Assembly: GCA_944323205.1 (NCBI GenBank)
Contig: CALURO010000004.1
Location: 1 to 64,000 of the forward strand
DNA length: 64,000 bases
Origin: an uncultured Mucispirillum sp.
GTDB taxonomy: Bacteria; Chrysiogenota; Deferribacteres; Deferribacterales; Mucispirillaceae
Direction of reading: 5' to 3'
Positions 1 to 8,859 of this stretch are shown in pieces. The notes beneath the pieces were generated by a model. The model ran no database searches. It was not told the DNA's origin and was given only the letters and a program-made list of their open reading frames with translations. A program made the position numbers and the translations under genes. Within the stretch, counting starts at the first letter, position 1, and each line of letters begins with the position of its first letter.

Positions 1-48
1 AACTGGAAACCTGCTTTAAATAGATTTGAGATGGAATACGGAAATTAA
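1..48 (+). CDS. C-terminal end of an upstream gene (partial)
   Basis: Frame 1 is open from the window edge to a TAA at 46-48 and encodes NWKPALNRFEMEYGN. The aromatic and acidic ending is compatible with an outer-membrane or secreted protein, but 15 residues are too few to assign a family. The frame could be open by chance. Confidence 0.35.
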   Translation, partial: NWKPALNRFEMEYGN

Positions 49-212
49 ACAGTTTACACAAAATTTGATACAGGCTCTTTTCCTTAGATAATAAATATTT
101 TTACAGCATTATTATATTACTGTATTTCTTTATATATTTTAAATAATTTATATAGTTATACATAATAAAATTATCTAAATAATATATATAGCAAAATAAT
201 TTTAAAAAAATA

Positions 213-241
213 TTGACAAATAGATTTTTATGTTATAGCTT
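213..241 (+). promoter_or_regulatory. Putative sigma70-type promoter of the trp operon
   Basis: A perfect TTGACA lies at 213-218. A TATAGC at 234-239 gives a 15-base spacer, and TAGCTT at 236-241 gives 17. Transcription would start near 246-248, almost on top of the leader ATG at 247, so the leader mRNA may be leaderless. The -10 element is weak and the start is inferred only. Confidence 0.5.
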
Positions 242-246
242 ATGGT

Positions 247-342
247 ATGAGAAAGTTTAGTTTATATCTCAAACCACTTTTTGTTTCTTATTTTTCAAGC
301 CAGTCTTGGTCTATTTTCTGGTGGCGTTTTTACGCCATATAA
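247..342 (+). CDS. trp operon leader peptide (TrpL-like, 31 aa)
   Basis: This small ORF runs from ATG 247 to TAA 340-342 and ends WSIFWWRFYAI, with Trp codons at 307, 319 and 322. Three Trp codons in 31, between the promoter and trpE, is the hallmark of a transcription-attenuation leader. The last two Trp codons lie at the 5' arm of a GC-rich hairpin (TGGCGT at 322-327 pairing with ACGCCA at 332-337). No Shine-Dalgarno is visible, and the predicted transcript start sits at the ATG, so leaderless initiation is possible. The sequence has no homology that can be judged by eye; the call rests on Trp codons and position. Confidence 0.6.
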   Translation: MRKFSLYLKPLFVSYFSSQSWSIFWWRFYAI

Positions 343-352
343 TATCTTTTTA
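320..352 (+). promoter_or_regulatory. Candidate trp attenuator hairpin
   Basis: A six-base-pair stem (322-327 with 332-337) and a TTTT loop overlap the end of the leader ORF. It is followed after a short AT stretch by CTTTTT at 346-351. An alternative pairing of CCAG (300-303) with CTGG (318-321) would compete for the same bases. The order of elements differs from the E. coli trp attenuator because the hairpin overlaps the Trp codons, so the exact mechanism is not resolved. Confidence 0.45.
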
Positions 353-416
353 TAATCATACAACTTAATATTATTATTTTATTTTTGCATAATTATTATG
401 CTTAAAGGTGGTAAAA

Positions 417-1877
417 ATGTATCCAAATTTAGATGATATTTTATTATTTGATAATATTTCTGCATATAAAAGAATACCTGTTGCGAAAGAAATATATGCA
501 GATTTTATTACTCCAATTGAAGTAATGAGAATTTTAAAATCTAACAGCAGCCATGCTTTTCTTTTAGAAAGCATTGAAGATAAACAGAACTGGGGAAGGT
601 ATACTTTTTTAGGTTTTGAGCCTGTTTTAGAAATAACTTCTAGTAAAAAAGGCACATTTATAAAAAAGAATGACAGTATAACAGAATATAAATCTCCAGA
701 GCAGGCAGTAAGAAGTATTTTGGCAGAATATAAAAGTATGAAAATAGACAATCTGCCACCATTTACTGGTGGACTTGTCGGTTATTTTGCCTATGAATAT
801 ATAAGATACAGCGAAAAAAAGCTGCATTTTAATACTGATGATGATTTCAGGGATATGGATTTAATGCTTTTTGACAGCGTAATTGCTTTTGATAACTTTA
901 AGCAGAAAATATACATCATCAAGGGAGTATATACAGATAATCTAAAAGAAAGCTGTAAAGAAGCAGAAAAATATATTGATAAAATAGAAAACCTTATTAG
1001 AAGCGGTGTAAAAAAAGAAAATAAACCATTAAGACTTTTATCGCCGCTTACAGCAAGCTATACAAAAGAAGAATTTATAAATATGGTGGAAAAAGCTAAA
1101 AAATATATTTATGAAGGTGATATTTTTCAAGTTGTGCTTTCTAACCCGCAAAAAGCTTGTGCCGAAGGCAGTTTATTTGACTTATACAGGGTATTAAGAA
1201 CTAAAAACCCATCACCTTATATGTTTTATTTTACAAGTGATTATATGGAAATAGCAGGCTCATCACCAGAAACACTTATAAAACTAAATAATGGAGAATT
1301 ATTTACATATCCACTTGCAGGCAGCAGACCTCGCGGCAGCACTTATGAAGAAGATATACGATTAGAAAAAGAGCTGTTAAATGATGAAAAAGAAAAAGCA
1401 GAACATAATATGCTTGTGGATTTAGGTAGAAATGATATTGGTAAAATAAGCCGTTTAGGTTCTGTGACTGTTGAAAAATATATGGTAGTAGAGCGGTATT
1501 CCCATATTATGCATATAGCTTCTACTGTAAAAGGTAATATTAAAGAAGATTGCGATTGTCTTGATGCTGTTTCTGCAATACTTCCAGCAGGCACTCTCTC
1601 AGGTGCTCCAAAAATAAGGGCTTGTGAAATAATTAATGAGCTTGAAAACTCTCCCCGCGGTATATATGGTGGGGCAATAGGATATATTGATTTTTCAGGC
1701 AATATGGATATGTGTATAGCTATAAGGCTTATTTCAAAAATAGATAATGAAATAACCATAAGGGCAGGTGCAGGCATAGTTTATGACAGTATAGCAGAAA
1801 ATGAATACATGGAGTGCATAAATAAAGCAAAAGCAGTTGTAACATCTTTGCAGGAAGCATTAGGGGGTATCAAATGA
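417..1877 (+). CDS. trpE: Anthranilate synthase component I
   Basis: TrpE converts chorismate to anthranilate using ammonia delivered by TrpG, the first committed step of Trp synthesis. The start is ATG 417 rather than GTG 408, because AAAGGTGG (404-411) is an ideally spaced ribosome site. The 486 aa length is normal. The LLES motif (residues 49-52) is the conserved tryptophan feedback site. The chorismate-binding domain shows LPAGTLSGAPK (from residue 389) and IRAGAGIVYDS near the C-terminus. The gene opens a seven-gene operon behind a Trp-rich leader and overlaps trpG by 4 bases. Para-aminobenzoate synthase is the alternative, but the trp context and LLES exclude it. Confidence 0.97.
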   Translation: MYPNLDDILLFDNISAYKRIPVAKEIYADFITPIEVMRILKSNSSHAFLLESIEDKQNWGRYTFLGFEPVLEITSSKKGTFIKKNDSITEYKSPEQAVRSILAEYKSMKIDNLPPFTGGLVGYFAYEYIRYSEKKLHFNTDDDFRDMDLMLFDSVIAFDNFKQKIYIIKGVYTDNLKESCKEAEKYIDKIENLIRSGVKKENKPLRLLSPLTASYTKEEFINMVEKAKKYIYEGDIFQVVLSNPQKACAEGSLFDLYRVLRTKNPSPYMFYFTSDYMEIAGSSPETLIKLNNGELFTYPLAGSRPRGSTYEEDIRLEKELLNDEKEKAEHNMLVDLGRNDIGKISRLGSVTVEKYMVVERYSHIMHIASTVKGNIKEDCDCLDAVSAILPAGTLSGAPKIRACEIINELENSPRGIYGGAIGYIDFSGNMDMCIAIRLISKIDNEITIRAGAGIVYDSIAENEYMECINKAKAVVTSLQEALGGIK

Positions 1878-2446
1878 TTTTATTAATTGATAATTATGAC
1901 AGTTTTTCATATAACCTTTTCCAGCTTGCTGGAATGTTTGATAGTAATATAAAAGTCATAAGAAACGATGAAATGACAGTAAATGAAATAAAAAAATTAC
2001 AGCCATCACTTATTATTATATCACCGGGACCCGGCAGACCGGAAGATGCAGGAATATCTATAAATATTATCAAAGAGCTTCACAGCACAACTGCACTATT
2101 TGGAGTATGTCTTGGTCATCAGGCAATATGCCATGCTTTTGGTGCAGAAATCACTTATGCTAAAAAAGTGATGCACGGTAAAAGCTCCACTATATCTGTT
2201 AATAATAACAGCAGAATTTTTAAAGGTCTTGCAGAAAATATACAGGTAGCAAGATACCATTCTCTTGCTGCAAAATATGAAACAGTTAAAAGTCCGCTGA
2301 TTGTAACAGCAGAAACAGCTGATAAAGAAGTAATGGCAGTAGAGCATGAAAAATATAATATTTTTGGAGTTCAATTTCACCCAGAATCTGTTATGACTAA
2401 ATATGGCATAAAAATTATGGAAAATGTTTTCAGGAGTATAAAATGA
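1874..2446 (+). CDS. trpG: Anthranilate synthase glutamine amidotransferase subunit
   Basis: TrpG hydrolyses glutamine and channels ammonia to TrpE. It is a 190 aa class I amidotransferase with the SPGPGRP oxyanion region (50-56), the nucleophile Cys79 in GVCLGHQ, and His169/Glu171 in HPES completing the triad. It is a stand-alone subunit, not fused to TrpD as in some enterobacteria. The ATGA overlaps with trpE and trpD suggest translational coupling. It could also serve PABA synthesis, as shared TrpG/PabA subunits do in some bacteria. Confidence 0.97.
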   Translation: MILLIDNYDSFSYNLFQLAGMFDSNIKVIRNDEMTVNEIKKLQPSLIIISPGPGRPEDAGISINIIKELHSTTALFGVCLGHQAICHAFGAEITYAKKVMHGKSSTISVNNNSRIFKGLAENIQVARYHSLAAKYETVKSPLIVTAETADKEVMAVEHEKYNIFGVQFHPESVMTKYGIKIMENVFRSIK

Positions 2447-3453
2447 TTAAAGAAGCCATACATAAATTAGCAAAAAAACAGGATTTAACTTTTGAAGAAG
2501 CTGAAGCGGTGATGAATGAAATAATGGGTGGCAATGCAAGCCCTGTTCAAATGTCATCTTACTTAACTGCATTATCATTAAAAGGAGAAACAATAGATGA
2601 AATAACAGGCTCAGCTTCAGGCATGCGTGCAAACTGTATAAAACTTCTGCATAATATGAATGTACTTGAAATTGTGGGCACTGGTGGTGATGGTGCTAAC
2701 TCATTTAATATATCAACAACTTCATCAATCATAATATCTGCCTGCGGTGTGCCTGTTGCAAAGCATGGCAACAGGGCAGCATCTTCAAAATGTGGTGCTG
2801 CTGATGTGCTGGAAGCTCTTGGAGTAAATATTAATGTAAGCCCTGAAAAAAGCCAGAAGCTGCTTTCTGATATTAATATATGTTTTTTATTTGCACAAAA
2901 TTACCATATAGCTATGAAATATGTAGCACCTATTAGAAAAGAGCTTGGTATAAGGACTGTTTTTAATATTTTAGGTCCTCTTTCAAATCCTGCGGGGGCA
3001 AATATGGAGCTTATGGGAGTATATGATGAAAGTCTTATATATCCACTTGCACGGGTTATGCAGAATTTAGGTGTAAAAAAAGGTATGGTAGTTTACGGGG
3101 AAGATAGGCTTGATGAAATATCAATTAGTGCAGAAACAAAAGTATGTGAAATATCTGGCGGTGATTTAAGCACATATACAATAAAACCAGAAGATTTTGG
3201 CTATGAAAGAGCAGATAAAAATGAGCTTGCAGGTGGCGAGCCTTATGAAAATGCAGAGATTACAAGAAATATATTAAAGGGTATAGATACAGGGGCAAAG
3301 AAAAATGCAGTTTGTTTAAATGCAGGCGCTGCACTTTATATTGCAGGAAAGGTGCAAAATATATATGAGGGAGTTCAAATGGCTGAAGAATGTATTAAAA
3401 GCGGAAGAGCATATAATCAGCTTGAAAAGTTTATTTTGGAGAGCAACAAATGA
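2443..3453 (+). CDS. trpD: Anthranilate phosphoribosyltransferase
   Basis: TrpD transfers phosphoribosyl from PRPP to anthranilate. The 336 aa length is typical of the family. The PRPP-binding motif GTGGD is at residues 79-83, and [21 protein letters not shown] (from 107) is the family signature. An N-terminal helical domain precedes the glycine-rich catalytic domain. The gene overlaps trpG and trpC by 4 bases each. Confidence 0.97.
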   Translation: MIKEAIHKLAKKQDLTFEEAEAVMNEIMGGNASPVQMSSYLTALSLKGETIDEITGSASGMRANCIKLLHNMNVLEIVGTGGDGANSFNISTTSSIIISACGVPVAKHGNRAASSKCGAADVLEALGVNINVSPEKSQKLLSDINICFLFAQNYHIAMKYVAPIRKELGIRTVFNILGPLSNPAGANMELMGVYDESLIYPLARVMQNLGVKKGMVVYGEDRLDEISISAETKVCEISGGDLSTYTIKPEDFGYERADKNELAGGEPYENAEITRNILKGIDTGAKKNAVCLNAGAALYIAGKVQNIYEGVQMAEECIKSGRAYNQLEKFILESNK

Positions 3454-4235
3454 ATATTTTAGATAAGATTGTAGATACTGTAAAAGAAAGAGTAGATGGT
3501 TACAAAAGACATAACGATTTTAAAAGTGTTAGAAACAATGCAGAAAAAATGGAAGTAAATAATCCTTATGCTTTTTATAATGCACTTAATAAAGATAAAA
3601 TTTCATTTATATGTGAAGTTAAAAAAGCATCACCTTCAAAGGGCATAATATCAGAAGATTTTGATTATACAGGCATAGCTAAAGAGTATGAGCAGGCAGG
3701 TTCAGATGCTGTCAGCTGCTTAACAGAGCCGTATTTTTTTAAAGGTCATGATAATTATTTAAAATCAATTAAAGAATATATCAAAATACCAGTTCTTAGA
3801 AAGGATTTTATTATTGATGAATATATGATATATCAGTCAGTTTTGCTTCATGCTGATGCGGTGCTTTTAATAGCTGGGCTGTTAGATTTAGAACAATTAA
3901 AAGATTATCTGCTTATTACAAAAAGTTTAAATATTTCTGCCCTTGTAGAAGTGCATGATGAATATGAGCTGGAAACAGCGCTAAAAGCTCAAAGCAGTAT
4001 AGTGGGTATAAATAACAGAGATTTAAAAACTTTTAATGTAGATATTAATAACAGTATCAGAATATCAAAATTAATACCTGATGATATTATATGTGTTGCT
4101 GAAAGTGGTATAAAAACATATGAAGATGTTAAGATTTTAAAAGAAAATAATATAGATGGCTTACTTATTGGAGAAACGCTAATGCGTGAAAAAGATAAAG
4201 TAGAAGCATTAAAAAAATTACGCGGTGAGCTATGA
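3450..4235 (+). CDS. trpC: Indole-3-glycerol phosphate synthase
   Basis: TrpC decarboxylates and cyclises CdRP to indole-3-glycerol phosphate. It is a single-domain 261 aa TIM barrel, not fused to TrpF. Visible motifs are [12 protein letters not shown] with the catalytic lysine, [22 protein letters not shown] and VAESGI, all in the expected order along the barrel. It overlaps trpD and trpF by 4 bases. Confidence 0.96.
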   Translation: MNILDKIVDTVKERVDGYKRHNDFKSVRNNAEKMEVNNPYAFYNALNKDKISFICEVKKASPSKGIISEDFDYTGIAKEYEQAGSDAVSCLTEPYFFKGHDNYLKSIKEYIKIPVLRKDFIIDEYMIYQSVLLHADAVLLIAGLLDLEQLKDYLLITKSLNISALVEVHDEYELETALKAQSSIVGINNRDLKTFNVDINNSIRISKLIPDDIICVAESGIKTYEDVKILKENNIDGLLIGETLMREKDKVEALKKLRGEL

Positions 4236-4849
4236 GTTTAGTAAAATTCTGCGGACTATTTAGAGATGAAGATATAGCTTATGTAAATAAATTAAAACCT
4301 GATTTTATAGGCTTTGTATTTGCAGAAAGCAGAAGAAAAATATCTATTGAAAAAAGCCTTCATTTAAAAAGTATGCTTGATAAAAATATTAAATCAGTTG
4401 GTGTATTTTTAAATAATACTTATGATGAAATAGTAAATATTTGTAGTCAAAATATAATAGATATAATACAAATACATGGAAATATAAGTGATGAATTTAT
4501 TAATGAAATAAAATTAAAAACAAATATGCCAGTAATCCTTGCTGCAAATATAACAGAAGTTAATAATATTTTAGCACTTGAAAAAAGCAAGGCTGATTAT
4601 GTTTTATTAGATAGTAAAAAAGCAGGCTCTGGCAGGCAGTTTGATTATAATTTATTAAATCAGGCTTTAAAAAACGGCTTTACAAGGCAGTATTTTATTG
4701 CCGGCGGCATAAATATTAATAATATAGAAGAAGTTATGAAATATAATCCATACTGTATAGATATTTCAAGCGGTATAGAAAAAGATGGTGTAAAAGATTA
4801 TTATTTAATGGAAGAAATTATAAAAAAAATAAAAGGGGTATATCAATGA
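4232..4849 (+). CDS. trpF: Phosphoribosylanthranilate isomerase
   Basis: TrpF carries out the Amadori rearrangement of PRA to CdRP. The 205 aa barrel begins VKFCGL, with the catalytic cysteine, and continues with [12 protein letters not shown], a GVFLNN strand, IIQIHG and [15 protein letters not shown], which is the usual D-x-K-x-GG-x-G phosphate region in slightly altered form. It is placed between trpC and trpB with 4-base overlaps on both sides. Confidence 0.94.
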   Translation: MSLVKFCGLFRDEDIAYVNKLKPDFIGFVFAESRRKISIEKSLHLKSMLDKNIKSVGVFLNNTYDEIVNICSQNIIDIIQIHGNISDEFINEIKLKTNMPVILAANITEVNNILALEKSKADYVLLDSKKAGSGRQFDYNLLNQALKNGFTRQYFIAGGININNIEEVMKYNPYCIDISSGIEKDGVKDYYLMEEIIKKIKGVYQ

Positions 4850-6030
4850 AATATGGTCATTTTGGAGAGCATGGGGGAATGTACATTCCTGAAACATTAA
4901 TGAATGCAGTGATAGATTTAGAAAACGCTTATAACAAGCTGAAAAGTGATAAAGAATTTAATGATGAATTAAATGATTTATTAAATAATTATGCAAACAG
5001 ACCGTCACCATTATATTTTGCAAAAAATATGACAGAAAAACTTGGTGGTGCAAAAATATATTTAAAAAGGGAAGATTTAAACCATACAGGCTCCCATAAA
5101 ATAAATAATGTACTTGGACAGGCACTGCTTGCCAAAAAAATGGGAAAAACACGGCTGATAGCAGAAACTGGAGCAGGGCAGCATGGTGTAGCAACTGCCA
5201 CAGCAGCTGCACTTATGGGTATGGAATGTAAAATATTTATGGGGGCAGAAGATACAGCAAGGCAGGCATTAAATGTATATAGAATGAAACTGCTTGGAGC
5301 AGAAGTGGAATCTGTTAAAAGCGGCACAGGTACATTAAAAGATGCTGTTTCTGAAACAATGCGTGAATGGTCATGCAGAATAGATGACACTCACTATGTA
5401 TTAGGCTCTGTTATGGGACCGCACCCATTTCCTATGATTGTAAGAGATTTTCAATCTGTTATATCAAAAGAGATAAAAGAGCAGATTGTAAAAGCAGAAA
5501 ACAGGCTGCCAAATGCTGTAATAGCATGTGTTGGTGGCGGCTCTAATGCTATAGGGGCTTTTTATAACTTTATCAATGATAAAAATGTAGAGCTTATAGG
5601 TTGTGAAGGGGCTGGCAAGGGTATAGATACTCCAGATACTGCTGCTACTATAGCAACAGGCAGGCTTGGAATTTTCCATGGTATGAAGTCATATTTCTGC
5701 CAAAATGAATATGGTCAGATTGCACCAGTTTATTCTATTTCTGCAGGTTTAGATTATCCGGGTATTGGTCCAGAACATGCTTATTTATATGATACAGGCA
5801 GGGCAGAATATGTGCCTGTTACTGATGATGAGGCAGTAGATGCTTTTTACTTTCTTTCACAAGTGGAAGGTATTATTCCTGCAATAGAAAGCGCCCATGC
5901 AGTTGCATACGGTATTAAAAAAGCTAAAAGTCTTGATAAAAATGATATTATTGTAATTAACCTTTCAGGCAGGGGAGATAAAGACTGTGCTGCAATAGCA
6001 AGATATAAAGGAGAAGAGATTTATGAGTAA
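4846..6030 (+). CDS. trpB: Tryptophan synthase beta subunit
   Basis: TrpB condenses indole with serine using PLP. The 394 aa length is standard. Lys85 in HTGSHKIN forms the PLP Schiff base, GAGQHG follows, and GGGSNAIG binds the PLP phosphate. It has the classical TrpB1 architecture rather than the longer TrpB2. Its end overlaps trpA by 8 bases, consistent with synthesis of the alpha2-beta2 complex from one message. Confidence 0.97.
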   Translation: MKYGHFGEHGGMYIPETLMNAVIDLENAYNKLKSDKEFNDELNDLLNNYANRPSPLYFAKNMTEKLGGAKIYLKREDLNHTGSHKINNVLGQALLAKKMGKTRLIAETGAGQHGVATATAAALMGMECKIFMGAEDTARQALNVYRMKLLGAEVESVKSGTGTLKDAVSETMREWSCRIDDTHYVLGSVMGPHPFPMIVRDFQSVISKEIKEQIVKAENRLPNAVIACVGGGSNAIGAFYNFINDKNVELIGCEGAGKGIDTPDTAATIATGRLGIFHGMKSYFCQNEYGQIAPVYSISAGLDYPGIGPEHAYLYDTGRAEYVPVTDDEAVDAFYFLSQVEGIIPAIESAHAVAYGIKKAKSLDKNDIIVINLSGRGDKDCAAIARYKGEEIYE

Positions 6031-6793
6031 TATAAAATCAGCATTTTATAATAAAAAAGCATTTATACCATTTGTTACATGTGGAGACCCTGATTTAAGT
6101 ATTACTGAAAAAATAGTATATGAAATGGCAGATAATGGGGCAGATTTAATAGAGCTTGGTATCCCTTTTTCTGACCCTGTGGCAGAAGGTGTTACTATAC
6201 AAAAAGCAAGCAAAAGAGCATTAGATAATGGCACAACTACTGATAAAATTTTTGAAATGGTTATGCGTATCAGAAAATATACTAATATTCCGCTTGTATT
6301 TATGACTTATGCAAATATTGTATTTTCTTACGGCAGTGAAAAATTTATATCAGCAGCTTCAGATTTAAATGTAGATGGTTTGATTCTTCCTGATGTACCT
6401 TATGAAGAAAGTGATGAATTTTCTGGTATTTGCAACAAATATAATATGGATTTGATTTCATTAATTGCTCCAACATCAAAGGAAAGAATAGCTAAAATTG
6501 CTAAACAGGCAAAAGGGTTTGTTTACTGTGTTTCTTCTCTTGGAGTAACTGGGGTAAGGCAGAAAATTACAACAGATTTAAAAAGTATAATTACAGAAAT
6601 AAAAGCAAATACAAATATTCCAGCAGCTATTGGTTTTGGTATTTCTACACCTGAACAGGCAAAAAATATGGCAGAAATTGCAGATGGTTTGATAGTTGGC
6701 AGTGCTATTGTAAAATTGTGCGAAGAATATAAAGAAAATGCACCACAATACATTGGCAGATATGTAAAAGAAATGAAAAAAGCTATTATATAA
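6023..6793 (+). CDS. trpA: Tryptophan synthase alpha subunit
   Basis: TrpA cleaves indole-3-glycerol phosphate and feeds indole to TrpB. The 256 aa barrel contains FVTCGDPD and [13 protein letters not shown]. Glu44 matches the catalytic Glu49 of the Salmonella enzyme. The position of catalytic Asp60 is Glu55 here (AEG in place of the common ADG), a conservative change known in part of the family as far as I recall. GFGIS and GSAIVK form the phosphate site. It is the last gene of the operon. No strong terminator follows directly. Confidence 0.95.
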   Translation: MSNIKSAFYNKKAFIPFVTCGDPDLSITEKIVYEMADNGADLIELGIPFSDPVAEGVTIQKASKRALDNGTTTDKIFEMVMRIRKYTNIPLVFMTYANIVFSYGSEKFISAASDLNVDGLILPDVPYEESDEFSGICNKYNMDLISLIAPTSKERIAKIAKQAKGFVYCVSSLGVTGVRQKITTDLKSIITEIKANTNIPAAIGFGISTPEQAKNMAEIADGLIVGSAIVKLCEEYKENAPQYIGRYVKEMKKAII

Positions 6794-6902
6794 GAACCTG
6801 CTTATATAAAGATTAAAAATATATAGTAATTTTTAAGTGTCATCTATTATCGCCTGTTTATATATAATAGTATTAATAATGTAATCAAGATGGAGAAAAG
6901 AT

Positions 6903-7034
6903 ATGGCGAAAGAACATCAGTTTTTATTTAATTTAAAGAAAAATGATTTAGCAATAGTAAGACATTATGCTGCAAATATGATTGATTACATATTTTTAAA
7001 AAAATATTCTTATTATAAAAATATTATACAATAA
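6903..7034 (+). CDS. Small hypothetical ORF (43 aa)
   Basis: The ORF runs from ATG 6903 to TAA 7032 behind a GGAGAAAAG-like ribosome site at about 6892-6900. The product begins MAKEHQFLFNLKKND and is basic and Tyr/Lys-rich. I recognise no family. It may be a chance ORF or the remains of a larger gene in this decayed gap. Confidence 0.3.
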   Translation: MAKEHQFLFNLKKNDLAIVRHYAANMIDYIFLKKYSYYKNIIQ

Positions 7035-7050
7035 GTTATAAAAAGGAGAA

Positions 7051-7154
7051 CATGAAAATGAATGTAAAAATCAGCAGGTTTAAAAAATGAAGCGGAGCGC
7101 GATAAAAGGCAGTTCAATATCAGAAATTTCAGGCAATTATCTAGGCAGTTTGTG
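7051..7154 (+). pseudogene. Remnant of a repeated gene family (copy 1)
   Basis: AAAAGGAG followed by ATGAAAATG opens a frame reading MNVKISRFKK and then a stop. Shifted by one base, the sequence continues KNEAERDKRQFNIRNFRQLS. The start region matches another broken copy at 33.9 kb (shared AATCAGCAGGTT core and ribosome site). It looks like the 5' part of a larger gene that lost its middle. The parental function is unknown. Confidence 0.4.
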
Positions 7155-7184
7155 TTAATAGGTATTAATTTTTCAGTTTTCTAT

Positions 7185-7223
7185 ACCCCTTGTGTTTCAT
7201 CATACATAAGGGGTTTTCTTTTA
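7185..7223 (+). terminator. Rho-independent terminator
   Basis: ACCCCTTGTG (7185-7194) pairs with CATAAGGGGT (7205-7214), with one wobble pair, around a short loop. TTTTCTTTTA follows. It is placed to end transcription from the trp side before the heme locus. Confidence 0.8.
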
Positions 7224-7413
7224 TATTATTATTTAGTTTTAATTGAATTATTTAAAATAAGCTAAAATATTGCGATATTATTAAAAATATTTTAGTTTTA
7301 TAAAATTATAATATATTTATAAATAAGTATATTTATTATTTTATATATATTTTTATTGATTTTTAATATCAAAAAATTCTTGCATTATTTTTTATTATAG
7401 TATATGTATCTAT

Positions 7414-7428
7414 TGATAATATATTTCA
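7414..7428 (+). promoter_or_regulatory. Candidate Fur box upstream of the heme locus
   Basis: The sequence TGATAAT-A-TATTTCA matches 11 of 14 positions of the 7-1-7 Fur consensus. It sits inside the broader inverted repeat TATTGA-N9-TCAATA (7411-7431), about 25 bases before the HutW-like start. Iron control of heme acquisition genes is common, and a Fur-family gene lies at 54.7 kb. AT-rich DNA makes chance matches likely. Confidence 0.4.
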
Positions 7429-7454
7429 ATAATATTTATTAGAGGATAGTTTGT

Positions 7455-8855
7455 ATGGAAACATTTCATAAAAGAATTGAGTTAGTGAATCCAAAAGATA
7501 ATATGTCAAGATATTTTGTGAATGAAAGTGATAATGTAATAGTTAATGCATTTGAGAAAAAAACAGCAGTTCATGCAGGGCTTATGGATAAATTTGCACC
7601 TGTTGAAAAAACTCAAAGTATTCTACAGGAAGTTTTAAAGCAGGATAGGAATAATAAAACTGCTGCATATATTCATGTACCATTCTGTGAAACTCACTGT
7701 TTATATTGTGGATTTTATAACCAGCCTTATAGAAAAGAGCAGAGCAGAATATTTACTGATACTTTAATTAAAGAAATCAATCTGTGGAAAGATACTAAAG
7801 CATTAAACAGCAGGCCTGTAAATGCTCTTTATTTTGGTGGAGGCACACCCACTGCTTTAGAAATAGATGATATTAAAAGAATATTTAACACAGTTCATGA
7901 AATTCTACCACTTGCAAATGACTGTGAAATAACTATGGAAGGCAGAATATCTAATATGACTAGAGAGAAAGTAGAAGCATACTTAGAAGGTGGTGTAAAC
8001 AGGTTTTCTCTTGGAGTTCAAAGTTTTAATACAGAACTTAGACGCTCTATGGGTAGAAGAAGCGATAGAGATACTATTATAGATAGAATTAATATGATAA
8101 AAAGCTATAACCAGTCAGCCATAGTGCTTGATTTAATATACGGATTTCCTAATCAGACTATGGATATATGGGTAGATGATATTAAGACAGCACAAAGTTT
8201 AGAGTTAGATGGCTTTGACTGTTATCAGCTTAATGTATTTCCAAATACTCCGCTTGGTAAGCGTATTGCAGAAGGCACAATAAATCCTGCATTAGATGTG
8301 AAAACAAAAACAGAATTTTTCCTTAAAAGTATAGAGTTAATGGAGGAAGCATTATATAAAAGATTAAGTGTAAACCACTGGCAGAGAACTACAAGGGAAA
8401 GAAATATTTATAATCAGTTTGCAAGGGGATATGCCAGCTGTCTTTCGTTTGGAGCTGGAGCAGGTGGCAATATTAACGGTTACAGCTATATGATACTTCG
8501 CGACTATAAAGGCTATATAGAAGCAGTAAATCACGGCATAAAACCTATTATGGGTATAAGTATTCCAGATAAAGATTATGCTTTATATAAAGAAATAGCA
8601 GAATCTTTTGAAAACGGCTGGCTTGATTTAGCAAGACTTGAAAATAAATATAATTATCCTCTTACAGTTATGACAGAAGATATTTTAAATCAGTGGGAAA
8701 AAGCAGGGGTAATTGTGCAGCAGTCTGGCAAAATTATTCTTACAAAAGCAGGTCAGTTTTGGTTTGTAAACCTTTCTCAGCTTTTACAGGAATTTATAAA
8801 ATTAACTATGATGTTTAATGAAAAAGATGTTTGTATGACTGTTACAGCAGGATAA
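7455..8855 (+). CDS. hutW: HutW/ChuW-type radical SAM heme-degrading enzyme
   Basis: This 466 aa HemN-family radical SAM protein has Cys78, Cys82 and Cys85 in HVPFCETHCLYC binding the 4Fe-4S cluster, and GGGTPT at 128-133 for SAM. The N-terminal 70 residues precede the barrel as in HutW-type proteins. Family members open heme anaerobically to a linear tetrapyrrole and release iron. The alternative is a coproporphyrinogen dehydrogenase or HemW chaperone, but a TonB receptor, ECF transporter and HutX-flavodoxin follow directly. It is the first gene of the run, with the TonB receptor 4 bases downstream. Confidence 0.85.
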   Translation: METFHKRIELVNPKDNMSRYFVNESDNVIVNAFEKKTAVHAGLMDKFAPVEKTQSILQEVLKQDRNNKTAAYIHVPFCETHCLYCGFYNQPYRKEQSRIFTDTLIKEINLWKDTKALNSRPVNALYFGGGTPTALEIDDIKRIFNTVHEILPLANDCEITMEGRISNMTREKVEAYLEGGVNRFSLGVQSFNTELRRSMGRRSDRDTIIDRINMIKSYNQSAIVLDLIYGFPNQTMDIWVDDIKTAQSLELDGFDCYQLNVFPNTPLGKRIAEGTINPALDVKTKTEFFLKSIELMEEALYKRLSVNHWQRTTRERNIYNQFARGYASCLSFGAGAGGNINGYSYMILRDYKGYIEAVNHGIKPIMGISIPDKDYALYKEIAESFENGWLDLARLENKYNYPLTVMTEDILNQWEKAGVIVQQSGKIILTKAGQFWFVNLSQLLQEFIKLTMMFNEKDVCMTVTAG

Positions 8856-8859
8856 AAGT

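Larger units (their letters stand above)
6794..7184 (+). other. Intergenic stretch with small ORF and gene remnant
   Basis: About 390 bases separate trpA from the next strong terminator. The stretch holds one short ORF (6903-7034) and a remnant of a family that recurs near 33.9 kb (7051-7154). No RNA gene was recognised. It may be the scar of a deleted gene. Confidence 0.5.

Noticed and set aside
388..402. TrpR-type operator at the palindrome GCATAAT-T-ATTATGC
   Set aside because: It does not match the TrpR operator, lies far downstream of the promoter, and short AT palindromes are frequent here.
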